Part shown: positions 9,718-19,941 of the stretch, in pieces
How the letters are laid out: each line of letters starts with the position of its first letter
Position numbering within the stretch: the first letter of the stretch is position 1
Source: Microvirga makkahensis
GTDB lineage: Bacteria; Pseudomonadota; Alphaproteobacteria; Rhizobiales; Beijerinckiaceae
NCBI RefSeq assembly: GCF_009830105.1
Contig: NZ_WURB01000002.1
Span: 1-64,000, forward strand
Direction of reading: 5' to 3'
Length of the DNA stretch: 64,000 bases
Position numbers and translations under genes: made by a program
Notes under the pieces: model-generated
What the model saw: only the letters and a program-made list of their open reading frames with translations
Told to the model about the DNA's origin: nothing
The model's database searches: none

Positions 9718-11046
9718 ATGGCTGAGCACCTGATCAAGATGCCCGATGTGGGCGAAGGCATCGCCGAGGCCGAACTCGTCGAGTGGCACGTGAAGGTCGG
9801 CGACATCGTCCGCGAGGACACGGTGCTCGCAGCCGTCATGACCGACAAGGCGACGGTGGAGATTCCGTCTCCCGTCGACGGCGAGGTCGAATGGCTCGGC
9901 GCCGAGATCGGCGATGTGGTGGCCATCGGCTCGCCGCTGATCCGTCTGAAGGTGGCAGGCGACGGCAGCGTTTCCTCTGGAATCGACACGAAAGCGCAGG
10001 CGCCGGAACCGCCCGGGCGAGCCGGCCCGATCGAGGCGCAGGCGGACGGTGCCGTCAAGACCTCGGACGCGATCGTCGAGCAGCAGGCGAAGAGCGCTTC
10101 GCCGCCCTCGCCGGTCGAGGCGCCGCCGAGCGTCTCCATCAGGATGCACCGCCCGCCGGTTTCCCGCTCGGAAAGCGAGAAGCCCATCGCCTCGCCTGCC
10201 GTCCGGCTGAGGGCCCGGGAGGCCGGAATCGATCTGCGCCAGGTCCCGGGCACCGGCCCTGCCGGCCGGATCACTCACGAGGATCTGGACGCATTCCTCG
10301 CCCATGGTCCGCAGGTCGCGCGAGCACCAGGGCTTGTTCAGGATACCTCGGTGCAGCACGTCAAGGTCATCGGGCTGCGCCGCAGGATCGCCGAGAAGAT
10401 GGCGCTTGCGAAATCGCGCATCCCGCACATCACCTATGTCGAGGAGATCGACGTGACGGCGCTCGAGGACCTGCGCGCCGCGCTCAACGCCAGCAGGCGG
10501 GCGGACCGGCCGAAGCTGACGCTTTTGCCGTTCCTGATGCGCGCCATGGTGAAGGCCATTGCCGAACAGCCGCACCTGAATGCGATCTATGACGACGAAG
10601 CCGGCGTTGTCCATCAGCATGGCGGGGTTCATATCGGCATCGCGACGCAGACCGAGGCAGGCCTCATGGTGCCGGTCGTCCGACACGCGGAGGCGCGCGA
10701 CCTGTGGGGCTGCGCTGTGGAGCTGAATCGTGTTGCCGAAGCCGCCAAGGCCGGTCTTGCCGCGCGGGACGAACTGAGCGGCTCCACCATCACCATCACG
10801 TCCTTAGGCGCCATGGGCGGCATCGTCACGACACCAGTGATCAATCATCCAGAGGTCGCCATCGTCGGCGTCAACAAGATCATGGTGCGGCCAGTCTGGG
10901 ACGGGTCGAACTTCATCCCCCGCAAGATGATGAACCTGTCGTCCAGCTTCGACCACCGCGTCATCGACGGCTGGGACGCGGCGGTGTTCGTGCAGCGCAT
11001 CAAGACCCTGCTCGAAACACCTGCGATGATTTTCGTGGAGACCTGA
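9718..11046 (+). CDS. bkdB: Branched-chain 2-oxoacid dehydrogenase E2, acyltransferase
   Basis: 442 residues from the ATG at 9718, which lies directly after the beta stop (TAATATG). One lipoyl domain (1-80) carries Lys44 in [10 protein letters not shown] peripheral subunit-binding domain lies at about 158-195 ([15 protein letters not shown], then [15 protein letters not shown]). The catalytic domain ends with [11 protein letters not shown], where His413 and Asp417 are the acyltransferase residues. It transfers branched acyl groups from lipoate to CoA and forms the core of the complex. An upstream open frame extension overlaps bkdA2 and is not used. Confidence 0.95.
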   Translation: MAEHLIKMPDVGEGIAEAELVEWHVKVGDIVREDTVLAAVMTDKATVEIPSPVDGEVEWLGAEIGDVVAIGSPLIRLKVAGDGSVSSGIDTKAQAPEPPGRAGPIEAQADGAVKTSDAIVEQQAKSASPPSPVEAPPSVSIRMHRPPVSRSESEKPIASPAVRLRAREAGIDLRQVPGTGPAGRITHEDLDAFLAHGPQVARAPGLVQDTSVQHVKVIGLRRRIAEKMALAKSRIPHITYVEEIDVTALEDLRAALNASRRADRPKLTLLPFLMRAMVKAIAEQPHLNAIYDDEAGVVHQHGGVHIGIATQTEAGLMVPVVRHAEARDLWGCAVELNRVAEAAKAGLAARDELSGSTITITSLGAMGGIVTTPVINHPEVAIVGVNKIMVRPVWDGSNFIPRKMMNLSSSFDHRVIDGWDAAVFVQRIKTLLETPAMIFVET

Positions 11047-11050
11047 CCCG

Positions 11051-12448
11051 ATGAAGGACATTTCCTGCAAGCTCCTCGTTATCGGGGCCGGGCCGGGCGG
11101 GTATGTCTGCGCCATCCGCGCAGGGCAGCTTGGCCTCGACACGGTCATCGTCGATGCGAAGAAAGCCGGCGGAACCTGCCTCAACGTCGGCTGCATCCCA
11201 TCGAAGGCGCTCATCCACGCGGCGGAGGAATACGACAGGATCGCCCATCTCGCGTCCGGTCCGAATCCCTTCGGCATCACGGCAGCGAAGCCCGGAATCG
11301 ATCTGTCTCAGACCGTCGCCTGGAAGGACACTATCGTCGGCCGTCTCAGCAACGGGGTCTCGCATCTGCTCAAGCGAGCCGGGGTCAAGATGGTCCAGGG
11401 GCAGGCGCGCTTCAAGGACGGCAAGACCGTCGAGGTGGAAACCGAAACGGGCCGCCAGATCATCCGCGCCGAGACGGTCGTGATCGCCACGGGATCGTCG
11501 ACCGTCGAGCTTGTGGGCCTGCCCTTCGGCGGCATCGTCATCTCGTCCACGGAAGCCTTGTCCCTGACGGAGATTCCGGAACGGCTCGTCGTCGTCGGGG
11601 GCGGCTATATCGGCCTTGAGCTGGGCACGGCCTTCGCCAAGATGGGTGCGAAAGTCACCGTCGTGGAGGCGCAGGCCCGCATCCTGCCGCAATACGATGC
11701 GGAGCTGACCCGGCCGGTGTCCAGGAGGCTGCAGGCGCTCGGAATCGACGTCATGACACTTGCAAGGGCGAAAGGGCTGGCGAAAGCCGGCAGCACGCTG
11801 CTGGTCGAGACGGAGAGCGGAGCCGAGGTGCCACTCGCGGCCGACAGGATCCTCGTGACGGTCGGACGCAGACCTGTGACGCAGGGCTGGGGCATGGAGG
11901 AGCTCGTGCTCGACATGGACGGGCCCTTCATTCGTATCGACGAGACATGCCAGACCTCGATGCGCGGCATCTATGCCATCGGCGATGTGACGGGCGAGCC
12001 GATGCTGGCGCATCGCGCCATGGCACAGGGGGAGATGGTGGCCGAGATCGTCGCGGGACACAGGCGCGTCTGGGACAAGCGGGCCATTCCCGCAATCTGC
12101 TTCACCGATCCCGAGATCGTCGCGGTAGGCCTGACGCCGGAGGAGGCCAAGAAGTCCGGCGGCGATATCCGGATCGGCCATTTCCCTTTCTCGGCCAACG
12201 GCCGCGCCATGACGAAGTTCGGCGAGGAGGGCTTCGTGCGGATCGTCGCAAGGGCGGACAACCACCTGGTGCTCGGTATCCAGGCGGTCGGGCAGGGCGT
12301 GTCCGAACTCTCTACGGCCTTCGGCCTCGCCCTGGAGATGGGGGCGCGCCTGGAGGACATTGCCGGGACCATCCACGCGCATCCGACCCAGGGCGAAGCC
12401 TTCCAGGAGGCCGCTCTCGGCGCTCTCGGGCACACTCTTCACCTATAG
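11051..12448 (+). CDS. lpdV: Dihydrolipoyl dehydrogenase (E3 of the bkd complex)
   Basis: 465 residues. FAD-binding GAGPGGY at about 13-19; redox-active disulfide Cys43-Cys48 in [16 protein letters not shown]-binding [12 protein letters not shown] near residue 180; and the interface pair His444/Glu449 in [10 protein letters not shown]. It reoxidises the E2 lipoyl arm with NAD+. The gene starts four bases after bkdB and ends the operon. A copy dedicated to bkd is typical, since the pyruvate and oxoglutarate complexes normally have their own. Confidence 0.95.
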   Translation: MKDISCKLLVIGAGPGGYVCAIRAGQLGLDTVIVDAKKAGGTCLNVGCIPSKALIHAAEEYDRIAHLASGPNPFGITAAKPGIDLSQTVAWKDTIVGRLSNGVSHLLKRAGVKMVQGQARFKDGKTVEVETETGRQIIRAETVVIATGSSTVELVGLPFGGIVISSTEALSLTEIPERLVVVGGGYIGLELGTAFAKMGAKVTVVEAQARILPQYDAELTRPVSRRLQALGIDVMTLARAKGLAKAGSTLLVETESGAEVPLAADRILVTVGRRPVTQGWGMEELVLDMDGPFIRIDETCQTSMRGIYAIGDVTGEPMLAHRAMAQGEMVAEIVAGHRRVWDKRAIPAICFTDPEIVAVGLTPEEAKKSGGDIRIGHFPFSANGRAMTKFGEEGFVRIVARADNHLVLGIQAVGQGVSELSTAFGLALEMGARLEDIAGTIHAHPTQGEAFQEAALGALGHTLHL

Positions 12449-12749
12449 GGCGATTGCCGAAGCCCCGGCCGAAGCCTGGGCAGGGGTCGCTCCGTCCCGC
12501 TCGGATCGAATGGGCGCCCGTCACGGTCTGCATCCCTAGGTTGATGTCGGATGCACTTGTGCAAACCGGCTCACCTGGTGGAAAAGGCGCATGGCGGTCC
12601 AAGGGGCCTTCCAGCGCATCGTGCCGAAACGTGGACCCGGTTTTCCGCGCCCCACGATGCGCGGTCTATAAGAGGCGGCATCGGATGAGTCCCAAACGTG
12701 CAAATGCACTTTTCACGTCCGATGCTCTTGCGGCAGGAGTAAATCAGAC
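12449..12749. promoter_or_regulatory. Leader of ilvA with two long hairpins
   Basis: Two inverted repeats precede ilvA: a 10-bp stem (12614-12623 with 12653-12662) and an 8-bp stem (12678-12685 with 12718-12725). The first encloses a block at about 12627-12650 that resembles 6430-6452. They look like members of a dispersed intergenic element rather than a gene-specific attenuator; no leader peptide was found. AGGAG at 12734-12738 serves the ilvA GTG start. Confidence 0.5.
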
Positions 12750-14276
12750 GTGCAGGACTACATCAGGAAGATCTTGACGGCCCGGGTCTACGACGTGGCG
12801 ATCGAGAGCCCGCTCGATCCCATGCCGCGCCTGTCCCACAGGTTCGATACCCCGGTCCGCATCAAGCGCGAGGATCTCCAGCCGGTGTTCTCCTTCAAGC
12901 TGCGTGGCGCCTACAACAAGATGGCGGGCCTGCCGCGGGACGCCCTCGAGCGCGGGGTGATCTGCGCCTCGGCGGGCAACCACGCCCAAGGCGTCGCCCT
13001 GGCGGCCCGCAGGCTCGGCGCCAAGGCGACTATCGTGATGCCGCGCACCACGCCTGCCATCAAGACCCAGGCGGTCAGAGGGCAGGGCGGACGCGTGGTG
13101 CTCCATGGCGAGAGTTTCGACGAGGCCTATACTCATGCCCGGCAGCTGGAGGCGGAGAGGGGACTCACCTTCATTCATCCGTACGACGATCCCGATGTGA
13201 TCGCCGGGCAGGGCACTGTCGGCATGGAGATCCTGCGCCAGCATCCCGATCCGCTCGAGGCGGTGTTCGTGCCGATCGGAGGAGGGGGCTTGGCTGCGGG
13301 AGTTGCCGTCTATACCAAGTTCCTCCGCCCCGAAGTGAAGATGATCGGCGTCGAACCGGAAGATGCCGCCAGCATGGCTGCGGCGCTGGCGGCCGGCGAG
13401 CGTGTCATCCTGAACCAGGTCGGTCTCTTTGCCGATGGCGTCGCCGTGCGGCAGGCGGGCGAAGAGACGTTCCGTCTCTGCCGCGAACTGCTCGACGAGG
13501 TGATCACCGTCAGCACCGATGAGATCTGCGCGGCGGTCAAGGACATCTTCGAGGATACCCGGGCCATCGCCGAACCATCCGGCGCCGTCAGCCTGGCCGG
13601 ACTGAAGAAGTATGTGGAGCGAGAAGGGGCACGTCCATACGGGCTCGTCGCCGTCAACAGCGGCGCTAACATGAACTTCGACCGGCTCCGCCACATCACC
13701 GAGCGGGCCGAGATCGGCGAGCACCGCGAGGCCCTGCTGGCGGTGACCATCTCCGAACGGCCCGGCAGCTACCGGCGGTTCATCCAGCTTTTGGGGAAAC
13801 GGTCGATCACCGAGTTCAACTACCGCTACTCCGATCCTCAGGAAGCCCAGATCTTCGTCGGCGTCCAGCTCGCCGAGGGCGAGCAGGAGAAACACCAGAT
13901 CATCACGATGTTGCGGGAGCACGGCTATTCTGTGCTCGACATGAGCGACAACGAGATGGCCAAGCTCCACGTGCGCTACATGGTGGGCGGGAGAACGCCC
14001 AGTCTCGAGGACGAGCTGATCTTCCGGTTCCAGTTCCCGGAACGGCCCGGAGCCCTCCTCAAGTTCCTGAATGGTTTGTCCGGGCGCTGGAACATCTCGC
14101 TGTTCCATTACCGCAACCATGGCGCTGATTATGGGCGGGTGCTCGCGGGCATCCAGGTTCCGAGCGAGGAGCGACCGCAACTCAAACGCAGTCTGGATGA
14201 ACTCGCCTATCCCTACTGGGACGAGAGCAACAACCCTGCCTACCAGCACTTCCTGGGCGGCCGCAGGCTTCCATAG
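12750..14276 (+). CDS. ilvA: Threonine ammonia-lyase, biosynthetic
   Basis: 508 residues, the size of the allosteric biosynthetic enzyme. It deaminates threonine to 2-oxobutanoate, the first step of isoleucine synthesis. The PLP lysine is Lys50 (SFKLRGAYNKM), followed by ASAGNHAQGVAL and the phosphate loop IGGGGLAAG. Two ACT-like regulatory modules lie at about 328-400 (AVTISERPGSYRRF) and 425-500 (FRFQFPERPGALLKFL), where isoleucine and valine bind in known homologues. GTG start at 12750. It is separate from the bkd operon by 300 bases, yet opposite in metabolic sense. Confidence 0.93.
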   Translation: MQDYIRKILTARVYDVAIESPLDPMPRLSHRFDTPVRIKREDLQPVFSFKLRGAYNKMAGLPRDALERGVICASAGNHAQGVALAARRLGAKATIVMPRTTPAIKTQAVRGQGGRVVLHGESFDEAYTHARQLEAERGLTFIHPYDDPDVIAGQGTVGMEILRQHPDPLEAVFVPIGGGGLAAGVAVYTKFLRPEVKMIGVEPEDAASMAAALAAGERVILNQVGLFADGVAVRQAGEETFRLCRELLDEVITVSTDEICAAVKDIFEDTRAIAEPSGAVSLAGLKKYVEREGARPYGLVAVNSGANMNFDRLRHITERAEIGEHREALLAVTISERPGSYRRFIQLLGKRSITEFNYRYSDPQEAQIFVGVQLAEGEQEKHQIITMLREHGYSVLDMSDNEMAKLHVRYMVGGRTPSLEDELIFRFQFPERPGALLKFLNGLSGRWNISLFHYRNHGADYGRVLAGIQVPSEERPQLKRSLDELAYPYWDESNNPAYQHFLGGRRLP

Positions 14277-14304
14277 AGCATCGGACCAAGCCCGATGCTC
14301 TATG
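14272..14304. terminator. Bidirectional terminator overlapping two stop codons
   Basis: Perfect 13-bp stem (CATAGAGCATCGG at 14272-14284 with 14292-14304). It contains the TAG of ilvA and the stop of the convergent MFS gene, so one hairpin ends both transcripts. Confidence 0.75.
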
Positions 14305-15463
14305 GCTTTCCGACCTTGAAGCTGGCCGCAATGAAGAGCATTGCCCCCACCAGAAGAGCGAAGGCCATGCGCAGATCCGACAGGTGGGCAACGAAGCCGA
14401 TCAATGCCGGTCCCGCCAGAATGCCGAGATAGCCGAGGGTGGTGACGGCGGTCACGGCCAAGCTCGGCGGCATCGCCCGGGTGCGTCCGGCTGCGGAGAA
14501 CAGAACCGGCACGACATTGGATGCGCCGGCCCCGACGAGGAGGAACCCAATCAGGTTTGCGGTGGCAGACGGGATGAGGACGACCACGAGAAAGCCGGCA
14601 GCCGCCAGAACGCCGCCGGCGATCAGGATCCGCTGCTCGCCGAGAACGGTACGCAACCGGTCTCCTGTAAGACGCCCAAGCGTCATGGCGACCGCAAACG
14701 CAGCATATCCCAGACCTGCGAGACCGACGTCGCTGCCCCGCTCCGCGATGAGGAAGACGGCGCTCCAATCCAGCACGGCTCCCTCCACCAGGAAGCACAG
14801 GAAGCACAGCAGGCCGATGAACAGGACAATACCCTTGGGCCATACCAGGAGGGGGACGGTCGGACCGTCATCGCCATAGGGAAGAAGGCCCGGCACGGCG
14901 ATCAGGAGCAGGACGAGGGATGCGGCACTGATCAGGCCCGCTGACAGGACAGGAACGATCACGCCGCTTCCGAGCATCAAGCTCACCAGGCCGGCGCCGG
15001 CGATCCCGCCGACGCTGAACAGGCCATGGAAGCCGGACATCATGGGTTTGCCGCTGCTGCGCTCGACGAGGATCGCCTGCAAATTCATGGCCACATCGAC
15101 GGTTCCCAACGCCGCGCCGAATACCCCAATGGCCAGTGCCATGGCGACCCAGCCGTCGAGCACTGCGAGGAGCGGCAATGTCAGCAGGATGACCAAAACC
15201 GACGTACAGATGACGGCCCTGCAGCCGACCCGGGTCGTGAGAATCCCCGTCACTGGCATGGCCGTGATGGAGCCGAGCCCCAAGCACAGCAGGAGCAGGC
15301 CCAACGATCCTTCATCCAGTCCCAACCGCTCTCGCGCCAAAGGAACCAGCGGTGCCCATGCCGCCGTGGCGAAGCCGGCGATGAAGAACACGAGGCGGGT
15401 TGAGATCTGTTCGCGGACCCGCGCAGAATCGCGGGTCAGGGTCGGGGCAAGGGATGAAGGCAT
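14300..15463 (-). CDS. Major facilitator superfamily transporter
   Basis: 387 residues from the ATG at 15463; the open frame extends 29 codons further but without support. About 12 hydrophobic segments are visible, with a typical MFS loop after the second (GILTTRVGCRAV) and GRLTGDRL in the second half. The general pattern is that of YbjJ-like exporters. The substrate cannot be read from the sequence. It is convergent with ilvA and upstream of the M20/DpaL pair on the same strand but 180 bases away, so a link to amino-acid export is only possible. Confidence 0.8.
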   Translation of the reverse strand: MPSSLAPTLTRDSARVREQISTRLVFFIAGFATAAWAPLVPLARERLGLDEGSLGLLLLCLGLGSITAMPVTGILTTRVGCRAVICTSVLVILLTLPLLAVLDGWVAMALAIGVFGAALGTVDVAMNLQAILVERSSGKPMMSGFHGLFSVGGIAGAGLVSLMLGSGVIVPVLSAGLISAASLVLLLIAVPGLLPYGDDGPTVPLLVWPKGIVLFIGLLCFLCFLVEGAVLDWSAVFLIAERGSDVGLAGLGYAAFAVAMTLGRLTGDRLRTVLGEQRILIAGGVLAAAGFLVVVLIPSATANLIGFLLVGAGASNVVPVLFSAAGRTRAMPPSLAVTAVTTLGYLGILAGPALIGFVAHLSDLRMAFALLVGAMLFIAASFKVGKP

Positions 15464-15640
15464 TCGGATAAAATACGGCCTAGGAAACAGGTTTGGGAGG
15501 ATGGGCAGATGTACGACATATCGACTGGTGGCGCCATCGGTCATGTTCATGCGCTCGCCGTTCCGGCAAGAGGCGAAGACATGTTCCGGAAGCCCCGAAT
15601 CTCGGGGCTTTGCCGGTGCGGGGCGGATGAAGGTTCGTTC

Positions 15641-16876
15641 TCATTCGGCTGCGAGGCGGGTGACGACGTCGAGCAGGACGTTGGCTCCCGCAACGAGGGC
15701 GGCATCCGGCGTGTGCTCGCGCGGGTTATGGCTGATGCCGCCCGTACTCGGCACGAAGATCATCGCAGAGGGCGCGATCCGGGCGATCATCTGGGCGTCA
15801 TGTCCCGCCCCTGAGGTCATGCGCCTCGAGGCGAGCCCCCGATTCCGGGCGGCATCCTCCACCAGCTCCACGATCCTCCGGTCGAAGGTCACCGGCTCGA
15901 ACCGTGCCAGCCGCTCGACCGAGATCGTCACATCCTCGGCGCCCGCCAGATGCCGCAGGTATGCGGCCAATGCCGCCTCCTCCGCCCGGAGACGTCCTTC
16001 GTCGGGATCGCGCAGGTCCACCGTGAAGGTGGCATGGGATGGAATGACGTTGATCGCATTCGGCTCGAAGCTCATGCACCCCACGGTCGCGACGGTGGGC
16101 GCGTTCGCGTTCTTGGCCCGGTCGCGCAGGAAGGTGACGACCCGCGCCGCCGCATGGCCGGCATCGCGGCGCATGGACATGGGCGTCGTGCCAGCGTGAT
16201 TGGCGGCGCCGTCGATGACGACGCGTTGCCAGGAGATCCCCTGGAGGTTCTCCACCGCGCCGATAGAGACGCCCTCGCGCTCCAGCACAGGACCCTGCTC
16301 GATATGCAGCTCGACATAGACATGGGGCTTCAGGAAACCCGGCTCCTCGGGACCAGCATAGCCGATCCGTTCCAGCTCCGGTCCAAGAATGGTGCCGTCG
16401 GTGCCGATCGTCGCCAGCGCCTCCTCCACGGAGAGCCCGCCGGCATGGACGAGCGAGCCCATCATATCGGGGGCGTACCGCACCCCTTCCTCATTGGTGA
16501 AAGCGGCAACCGCGACGGGACGGGCAGGGGCGAACCCGGCCGCTTTCAGGGTCTCGATCACCTCGAGCCCGGAGAGCACGCCATAGCTGCCGTCATAGAT
16601 GCCGGCATCGATGACGGTGTCGATGTGCGAGCCGAGCAGGACAGGTGCTTCGTCCGTGTTGACGCGGTCCCTCCAGATCCCGAAGATATTGCCGATGCGG
16701 TCCACGGCGACATCCAGACCGGCTTCGCGAAGCCATGCGACAAAGGCGTCGCGCCCGGCCCTATCCGCATCTGAGCCAGCGAGCCGGATCAGCCTGCCGT
16801 CCCCGGCTCGGCCGATCTGTCCGAGTTCCCGGAGCCGGCCAAGGAGGCGCTCCGCGTCGATGGAAAGCGTTGCCAT
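15641..16876 (-). CDS. M20-family Zn-dependent amidohydrolase (allantoate/N-carbamoyl amino acid type)
   Basis: 411 residues. The metal ligands of the family are visible: SHIDTVIDAGIYDGSYGV (His and Asp), FTNEEGVRY (Glu-Glu), ELHIEQGP (His), and a final SGAGHDAQ with ISHNPREHT. The dimerisation insert holds HAGTTPMSMRRDAG. Substrates of close families are allantoate, ureidoglycine and N-carbamoyl amino acids; which one cannot be told. GAGGGG lies eight bases before the ATG. The 5' end overlaps dpaL by 88 bases, so the two are co-transcribed, the arrangement known for ygeX/ygeY-type clusters. Confidence 0.85.
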   Translation of the reverse strand: MATLSIDAERLLGRLRELGQIGRAGDGRLIRLAGSDADRAGRDAFVAWLREAGLDVAVDRIGNIFGIWRDRVNTDEAPVLLGSHIDTVIDAGIYDGSYGVLSGLEVIETLKAAGFAPARPVAVAAFTNEEGVRYAPDMMGSLVHAGGLSVEEALATIGTDGTILGPELERIGYAGPEEPGFLKPHVYVELHIEQGPVLEREGVSIGAVENLQGISWQRVVIDGAANHAGTTPMSMRRDAGHAAARVVTFLRDRAKNANAPTVATVGCMSFEPNAINVIPSHATFTVDLRDPDEGRLRAEEAALAAYLRHLAGAEDVTISVERLARFEPVTFDRRIVELVEDAARNRGLASRRMTSGAGHDAQMIARIAPSAMIFVPSTGGISHNPREHTPDAALVAGANVLLDVVTRLAAE

Positions 16877-18087
16877 GCATCTGCCCCTCTGGTGGCGTTT
16901 GTGACGGCGTCAGGCAGCATCCCGACCAGTTCTGAATAGCGCTCCGGATCGGTTGCACCTTCGGTGTTGATGACGAAGATTCGGGACGCTTCGTTGAGGT
17001 GAAGCGCTGTTCGGATCTTAGGATCCGCCGCGGCGCGAATGAGACCGGCAAGGCCTGCCCCGCCGCTCTCTCCCGCCACGATGGCCGGATCGTCCCCGGC
17101 GGGGCGGGCCAGGCGGTTCATCACCGCGACCGCATCCTCCTCGGCGACGGTCATGAAGGCATCGGCAACGCGGGACAGCACCCGCCAGGCGACCAGCGAC
17201 GGCTCGTAGCATTCCAGCATCGCCATGACGGTGGGCTCGCCGTGCTCGATCTTAACCGGATGCCCCGCCCGTGCGGTCTCGAAGAGGCAGGCGGCGCGGG
17301 CGGGATCGACTACGACGAAGGTTGGCCGGTGGTCCCCAAGGGCAAGAGCGAGATGCCCTGCCACGGCAGCCGCGACGCCCCCGACCCCCGCCTGCACGAA
17401 CACATGGGTTGGCGGCTCGGAAAGCTGGCGCAGGGCTTCACGCACCATGGCGGTGTAACCCTGCATGACCAGGCCGGGAATGCGCTCGTAGCCGGGCCAC
17501 GAGGTGTCGGACACCACGATCCAGCCGTTCTCGGCTGCGACCCGTGCGGCCTCGGCGACCGAGTCGTCATAGGTGCCCTCGACCCGGATCATCCGGGCGC
17601 CGAAGCGGGCGATGGCCGCCACACGCTCGTCGCTGACACCGGAGTGCACGAAGATGGCAGCCCTGGCGCCGACGAGCTGCGCCCCCTGGGCCACCGAACG
17701 CCCGTGATTGCCATCGGTGGCACAAGCAACTGTCATCGCAACCGCTACGGCGTGAACCTCGGGTGTGTGCAGTTCGGCGATATCGATCGGGCGTCCGAGT
17801 TGGCGTTCCGCTTCCTCCAGCACAAGCCGGATGACGGCATAGGAGCCACCCAGGGCCTTGAAGCTGCCGAGGCCCAGCCGGAATCCCTCATCCTTGACAT
17901 GAACCGCACCCACACCGAGTTCTGCGGCCAAGGCCGGCAGGGTGTGCAGGGGCGTCGGGGCATGGTTGTCCCGATAGGTAAGGTATCGCTCAACCTTTTC
18001 AGCCGCTGTCGCGCCCAGCGTCTCGGCATCAACCGGATCAAGTGGCTTGCGGTGGTCGGGGTGCTGATTGAGCAGGAACATCGCCAT
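16789..18087 (-). CDS. dpaL: Diaminopropionate ammonia-lyase
   Basis: 432 residues. A fold-type II PLP enzyme that splits 2,3-diaminopropionate to pyruvate and two ammonia. The PLP lysine lies in GSFKALGGSYAV (near residue 77). ATDGNHGRSVAQGA, VVSDTSWPGYERIPGLVMQGY and VQAGVGGVAAAVAGH are strongly characteristic of DpaL/YgeX. The last about 30 residues are Ser/Arg-rich and run into the next gene. First gene of a two-gene operon with the M20 hydrolase; a broken Lrp-type regulator lies on the other side of its promoter. Confidence 0.9.
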   Translation of the reverse strand: MAMFLLNQHPDHRKPLDPVDAETLGATAAEKVERYLTYRDNHAPTPLHTLPALAAELGVGAVHVKDEGFRLGLGSFKALGGSYAVIRLVLEEAERQLGRPIDIAELHTPEVHAVAVAMTVACATDGNHGRSVAQGAQLVGARAAIFVHSGVSDERVAAIARFGARMIRVEGTYDDSVAEAARVAAENGWIVVSDTSWPGYERIPGLVMQGYTAMVREALRQLSEPPTHVFVQAGVGGVAAAVAGHLALALGDHRPTFVVVDPARAACLFETARAGHPVKIEHGEPTVMAMLECYEPSLVAWRVLSRVADAFMTVAEEDAVAVMNRLARPAGDDPAIVAGESGGAGLAGLIRAAADPKIRTALHLNEASRIFVINTEGATDPERYSELVGMLPDAVTNATRGADAWQRFPSTRSASLAGSGNSDRSAEPGTAG

Positions 18088-18189
18088 CCCTCATTGGTGA
18101 GATGGCGAGAGGATATTGCACCTGCCGCGAGAAGTGCGCTCTATTTAGGTCCGCTGAATGCAAGATTTTTTCGTGCTGATGGGTTCTCC

Positions 18190-18675
18190 GTGTCCAAGCC
18201 TTCGCCGTCAATCACCCTCGACAGCTTCGATCTCGGGATCCTGAATATTCTCCAGAGGGACAACACGACGCCGCAGCGGGTGATCGGTGAGGCCGTGGGT
18301 CTGTCAGCCCCGGCCGTGCAGCGCCGCATCCAGCGGATGAGGGATGCTGGGGTCATCCAGGCCAATGTCGCTATTATCGATCCGGCCCGGGTCGGGCAGC
18401 CGATCACCATCTTTGTGGAGGTCGAGGTGATCAGCGAGACGGCGGAGCTGATCGATGCCGCCAAGCGGGAATTCGCGTCCGCTCCGGAAGTGTAGCAATG
18501 CTACTACGTCACCGGAGAGGCTGATTTCGTTCTGATGGTCGTGGTGCCGACCATGACGGCCTACGAAGCGCTCACGCGACGGCTGTTCTTCGGGAACCAC
18601 AACGTGAAGAGGTTCCGCACCTTCGTTGCCATGGACCGCGTCAAGGTCGGATTGATGGTTCCTCTGACAGGATGA
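18190..18675 (+). pseudogene. Lrp/AsnC regulator interrupted by an in-frame TAG
   Basis: From a GTG at 18190 the frame encodes an Lrp-type helix-turn-helix (DSFDLGILNILQRDN, then PQRVIGEAVGLSAPAVQRRIQRM) and the first half of the RAM domain. TAG stands at 18493-18495, codon 102. The same frame continues without further stops for 59 codons, with the expected RAM residues (CYYVTGEADFVLMV, then FRTFVAM), and ends at TGA 18673. CAG to TAG is the simplest explanation, since Gln is common there. Intact length would be 161 residues, normal for Lrp. It is divergent from dpaL and was probably its regulator. Confidence 0.85.
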
Positions 18676-18820
18676 CTGGAGGCTGGACCGGGGGACATCC
18701 CCGGTGGGGGGCGGCGCGTCGAGGCTCGCCCTTCTCCCGCTCGATGATATCGATAGTGGAGTATGCGCCGGACGAATTTCTTCTTATAATGCTCTTCCGC
18801 CAGTTTTTCATAGCTCCAGG

Positions 18821-19888
18821 ATGAATTCGAACGGAGACATGCCAAGCTCCCAGTTCTTTCGTTTCGATGGGTCCTCGGTCTCATCGGCGGAGGAGGCTTA
18901 TTGGATCTGGCGTGACATCGTGTCGGTGCTGTTCGATGTCTCGTTGGCAGATGCGAAGGCCGTCGACAGTTTCCGTGTCGGGGTCGAAAGCTATCATCTC
19001 GGGCCGCTTCTCATTGGAAGCGCGGAATCGGCTGCTCAGCAGTTTCGCCGATCTCCCACGACGATCGCTCGAAGCGGAGTCGACCATTATGTCGTCCAGC
19101 TTTATCAGCAGGGCGGATACGTGGGAGAGGCAGAAGGGCGCACCGTGCGTGTCGAGCCGGGAGACATCAGCATTCTCGACCTCTCACGGACGCTGCAGAC
19201 GCAGGCGGAGAGTTTTCGCAATCTGACCCTTGTGGTGCCACGGCCACTTCTGGAGCCGCTGCTGAAGAATCCAGATGGGCTGCATGGCATGGTGCTGCCG
19301 GGCCGCTCAGCCCTCGGCCATCTGCTCTCCAATTACCTGCGCACGGTTTACGAGACGGCTGGCTCCTTGAGCGCCGAGGACAGCGCCGCTCTGACGGCCG
19401 CGACCGCGAGCCTCATCGCAGGTTGCTTCGGCCCATCGGCAGATGCGCAAGAGCCCGTCATGGCTGCACGGCGAGGGGCGCTGCTCTTGGCCGTCAAGCG
19501 CTACATCGACGGCAACCTCGCAGACCCGGATCTTACGGTCGACCACCTTGCCCGCGAGTTCCGCCTGTCACGGGCCACGCTCGCGCGCCTGTTCGAAACG
19601 CTGGGGGGCGTAGCAGGCTACATCCGGGAACGCCGCCTGCTCCGCTGCCTTGCAGAGATTACGGCACCGGACCATGCTCATCGCTCCATCGGCGAACTGG
19701 CCTATGTCTGGGGCTTCGGTAACGAGGCCGCCTTCAGCCGTGCCTTCCGCCGGATGTTCGGCATATCCCCGCGAGAGGCGCGCGCGGAGGCGAGCCTGGC
19801 CCGGCGCGCGGCACAGCAGCGCCTGTCCGGCCTCCCTGACGACGGTGGACCCGTCCTGGCGCAATGGATCCGCAATCTCAAAGGCTAG
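18821..19888 (+). CDS. AraC-family transcriptional regulator
   Basis: 355 residues from the ATG at 18821; an upstream open extension to 18704 lacks a binding site. Residues about 50-200 form the AraC-binding-like domain (DHYVVQLYQQGGYVGEAEGR, VEPGDISILDLSRTL). The C-terminal 100 residues hold two helix-turn-helix motifs: LTVDHLAREFRLSRATLARLFE and IGELAYVWGFGNEAAFSRAFRRMFGISPREAR. The ligand is unknown. Its neighbours are the broken Lrp gene upstream and a small secreted protein downstream; neither defines a regulon. Confidence 0.88.
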   Translation: MNSNGDMPSSQFFRFDGSSVSSAEEAYWIWRDIVSVLFDVSLADAKAVDSFRVGVESYHLGPLLIGSAESAAQQFRRSPTTIARSGVDHYVVQLYQQGGYVGEAEGRTVRVEPGDISILDLSRTLQTQAESFRNLTLVVPRPLLEPLLKNPDGLHGMVLPGRSALGHLLSNYLRTVYETAGSLSAEDSAALTAATASLIAGCFGPSADAQEPVMAARRGALLLAVKRYIDGNLADPDLTVDHLAREFRLSRATLARLFETLGGVAGYIRERRLLRCLAEITAPDHAHRSIGELAYVWGFGNEAAFSRAFRRMFGISPREARAEASLARRAAQQRLSGLPDDGGPVLAQWIRNLKG

Positions 19889-19941
19889 AGCAATGACAGC
19901 CGAGCCTCCGGCCCCGCAGCATCGCGTCCCGTGGAAAGCAG

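Noticed and set aside
11000..12442. 480-codon minus-strand open frame
   Set aside because: Antisense of the E3 gene, which has all its redox motifs on the plus strand.
12744..14843. 699-codon minus-strand open frame
   Set aside because: It is the antisense of ilvA and part of the MFS gene; its residues (His/Arg/Asp-rich) show no domain. A typical high-GC shadow.
16999..18189. Plus-strand extension of the Lrp pseudogene frame
   Set aside because: The 400 extra codons are antisense of dpaL. The Lrp fold begins only after the GTG at 18190.
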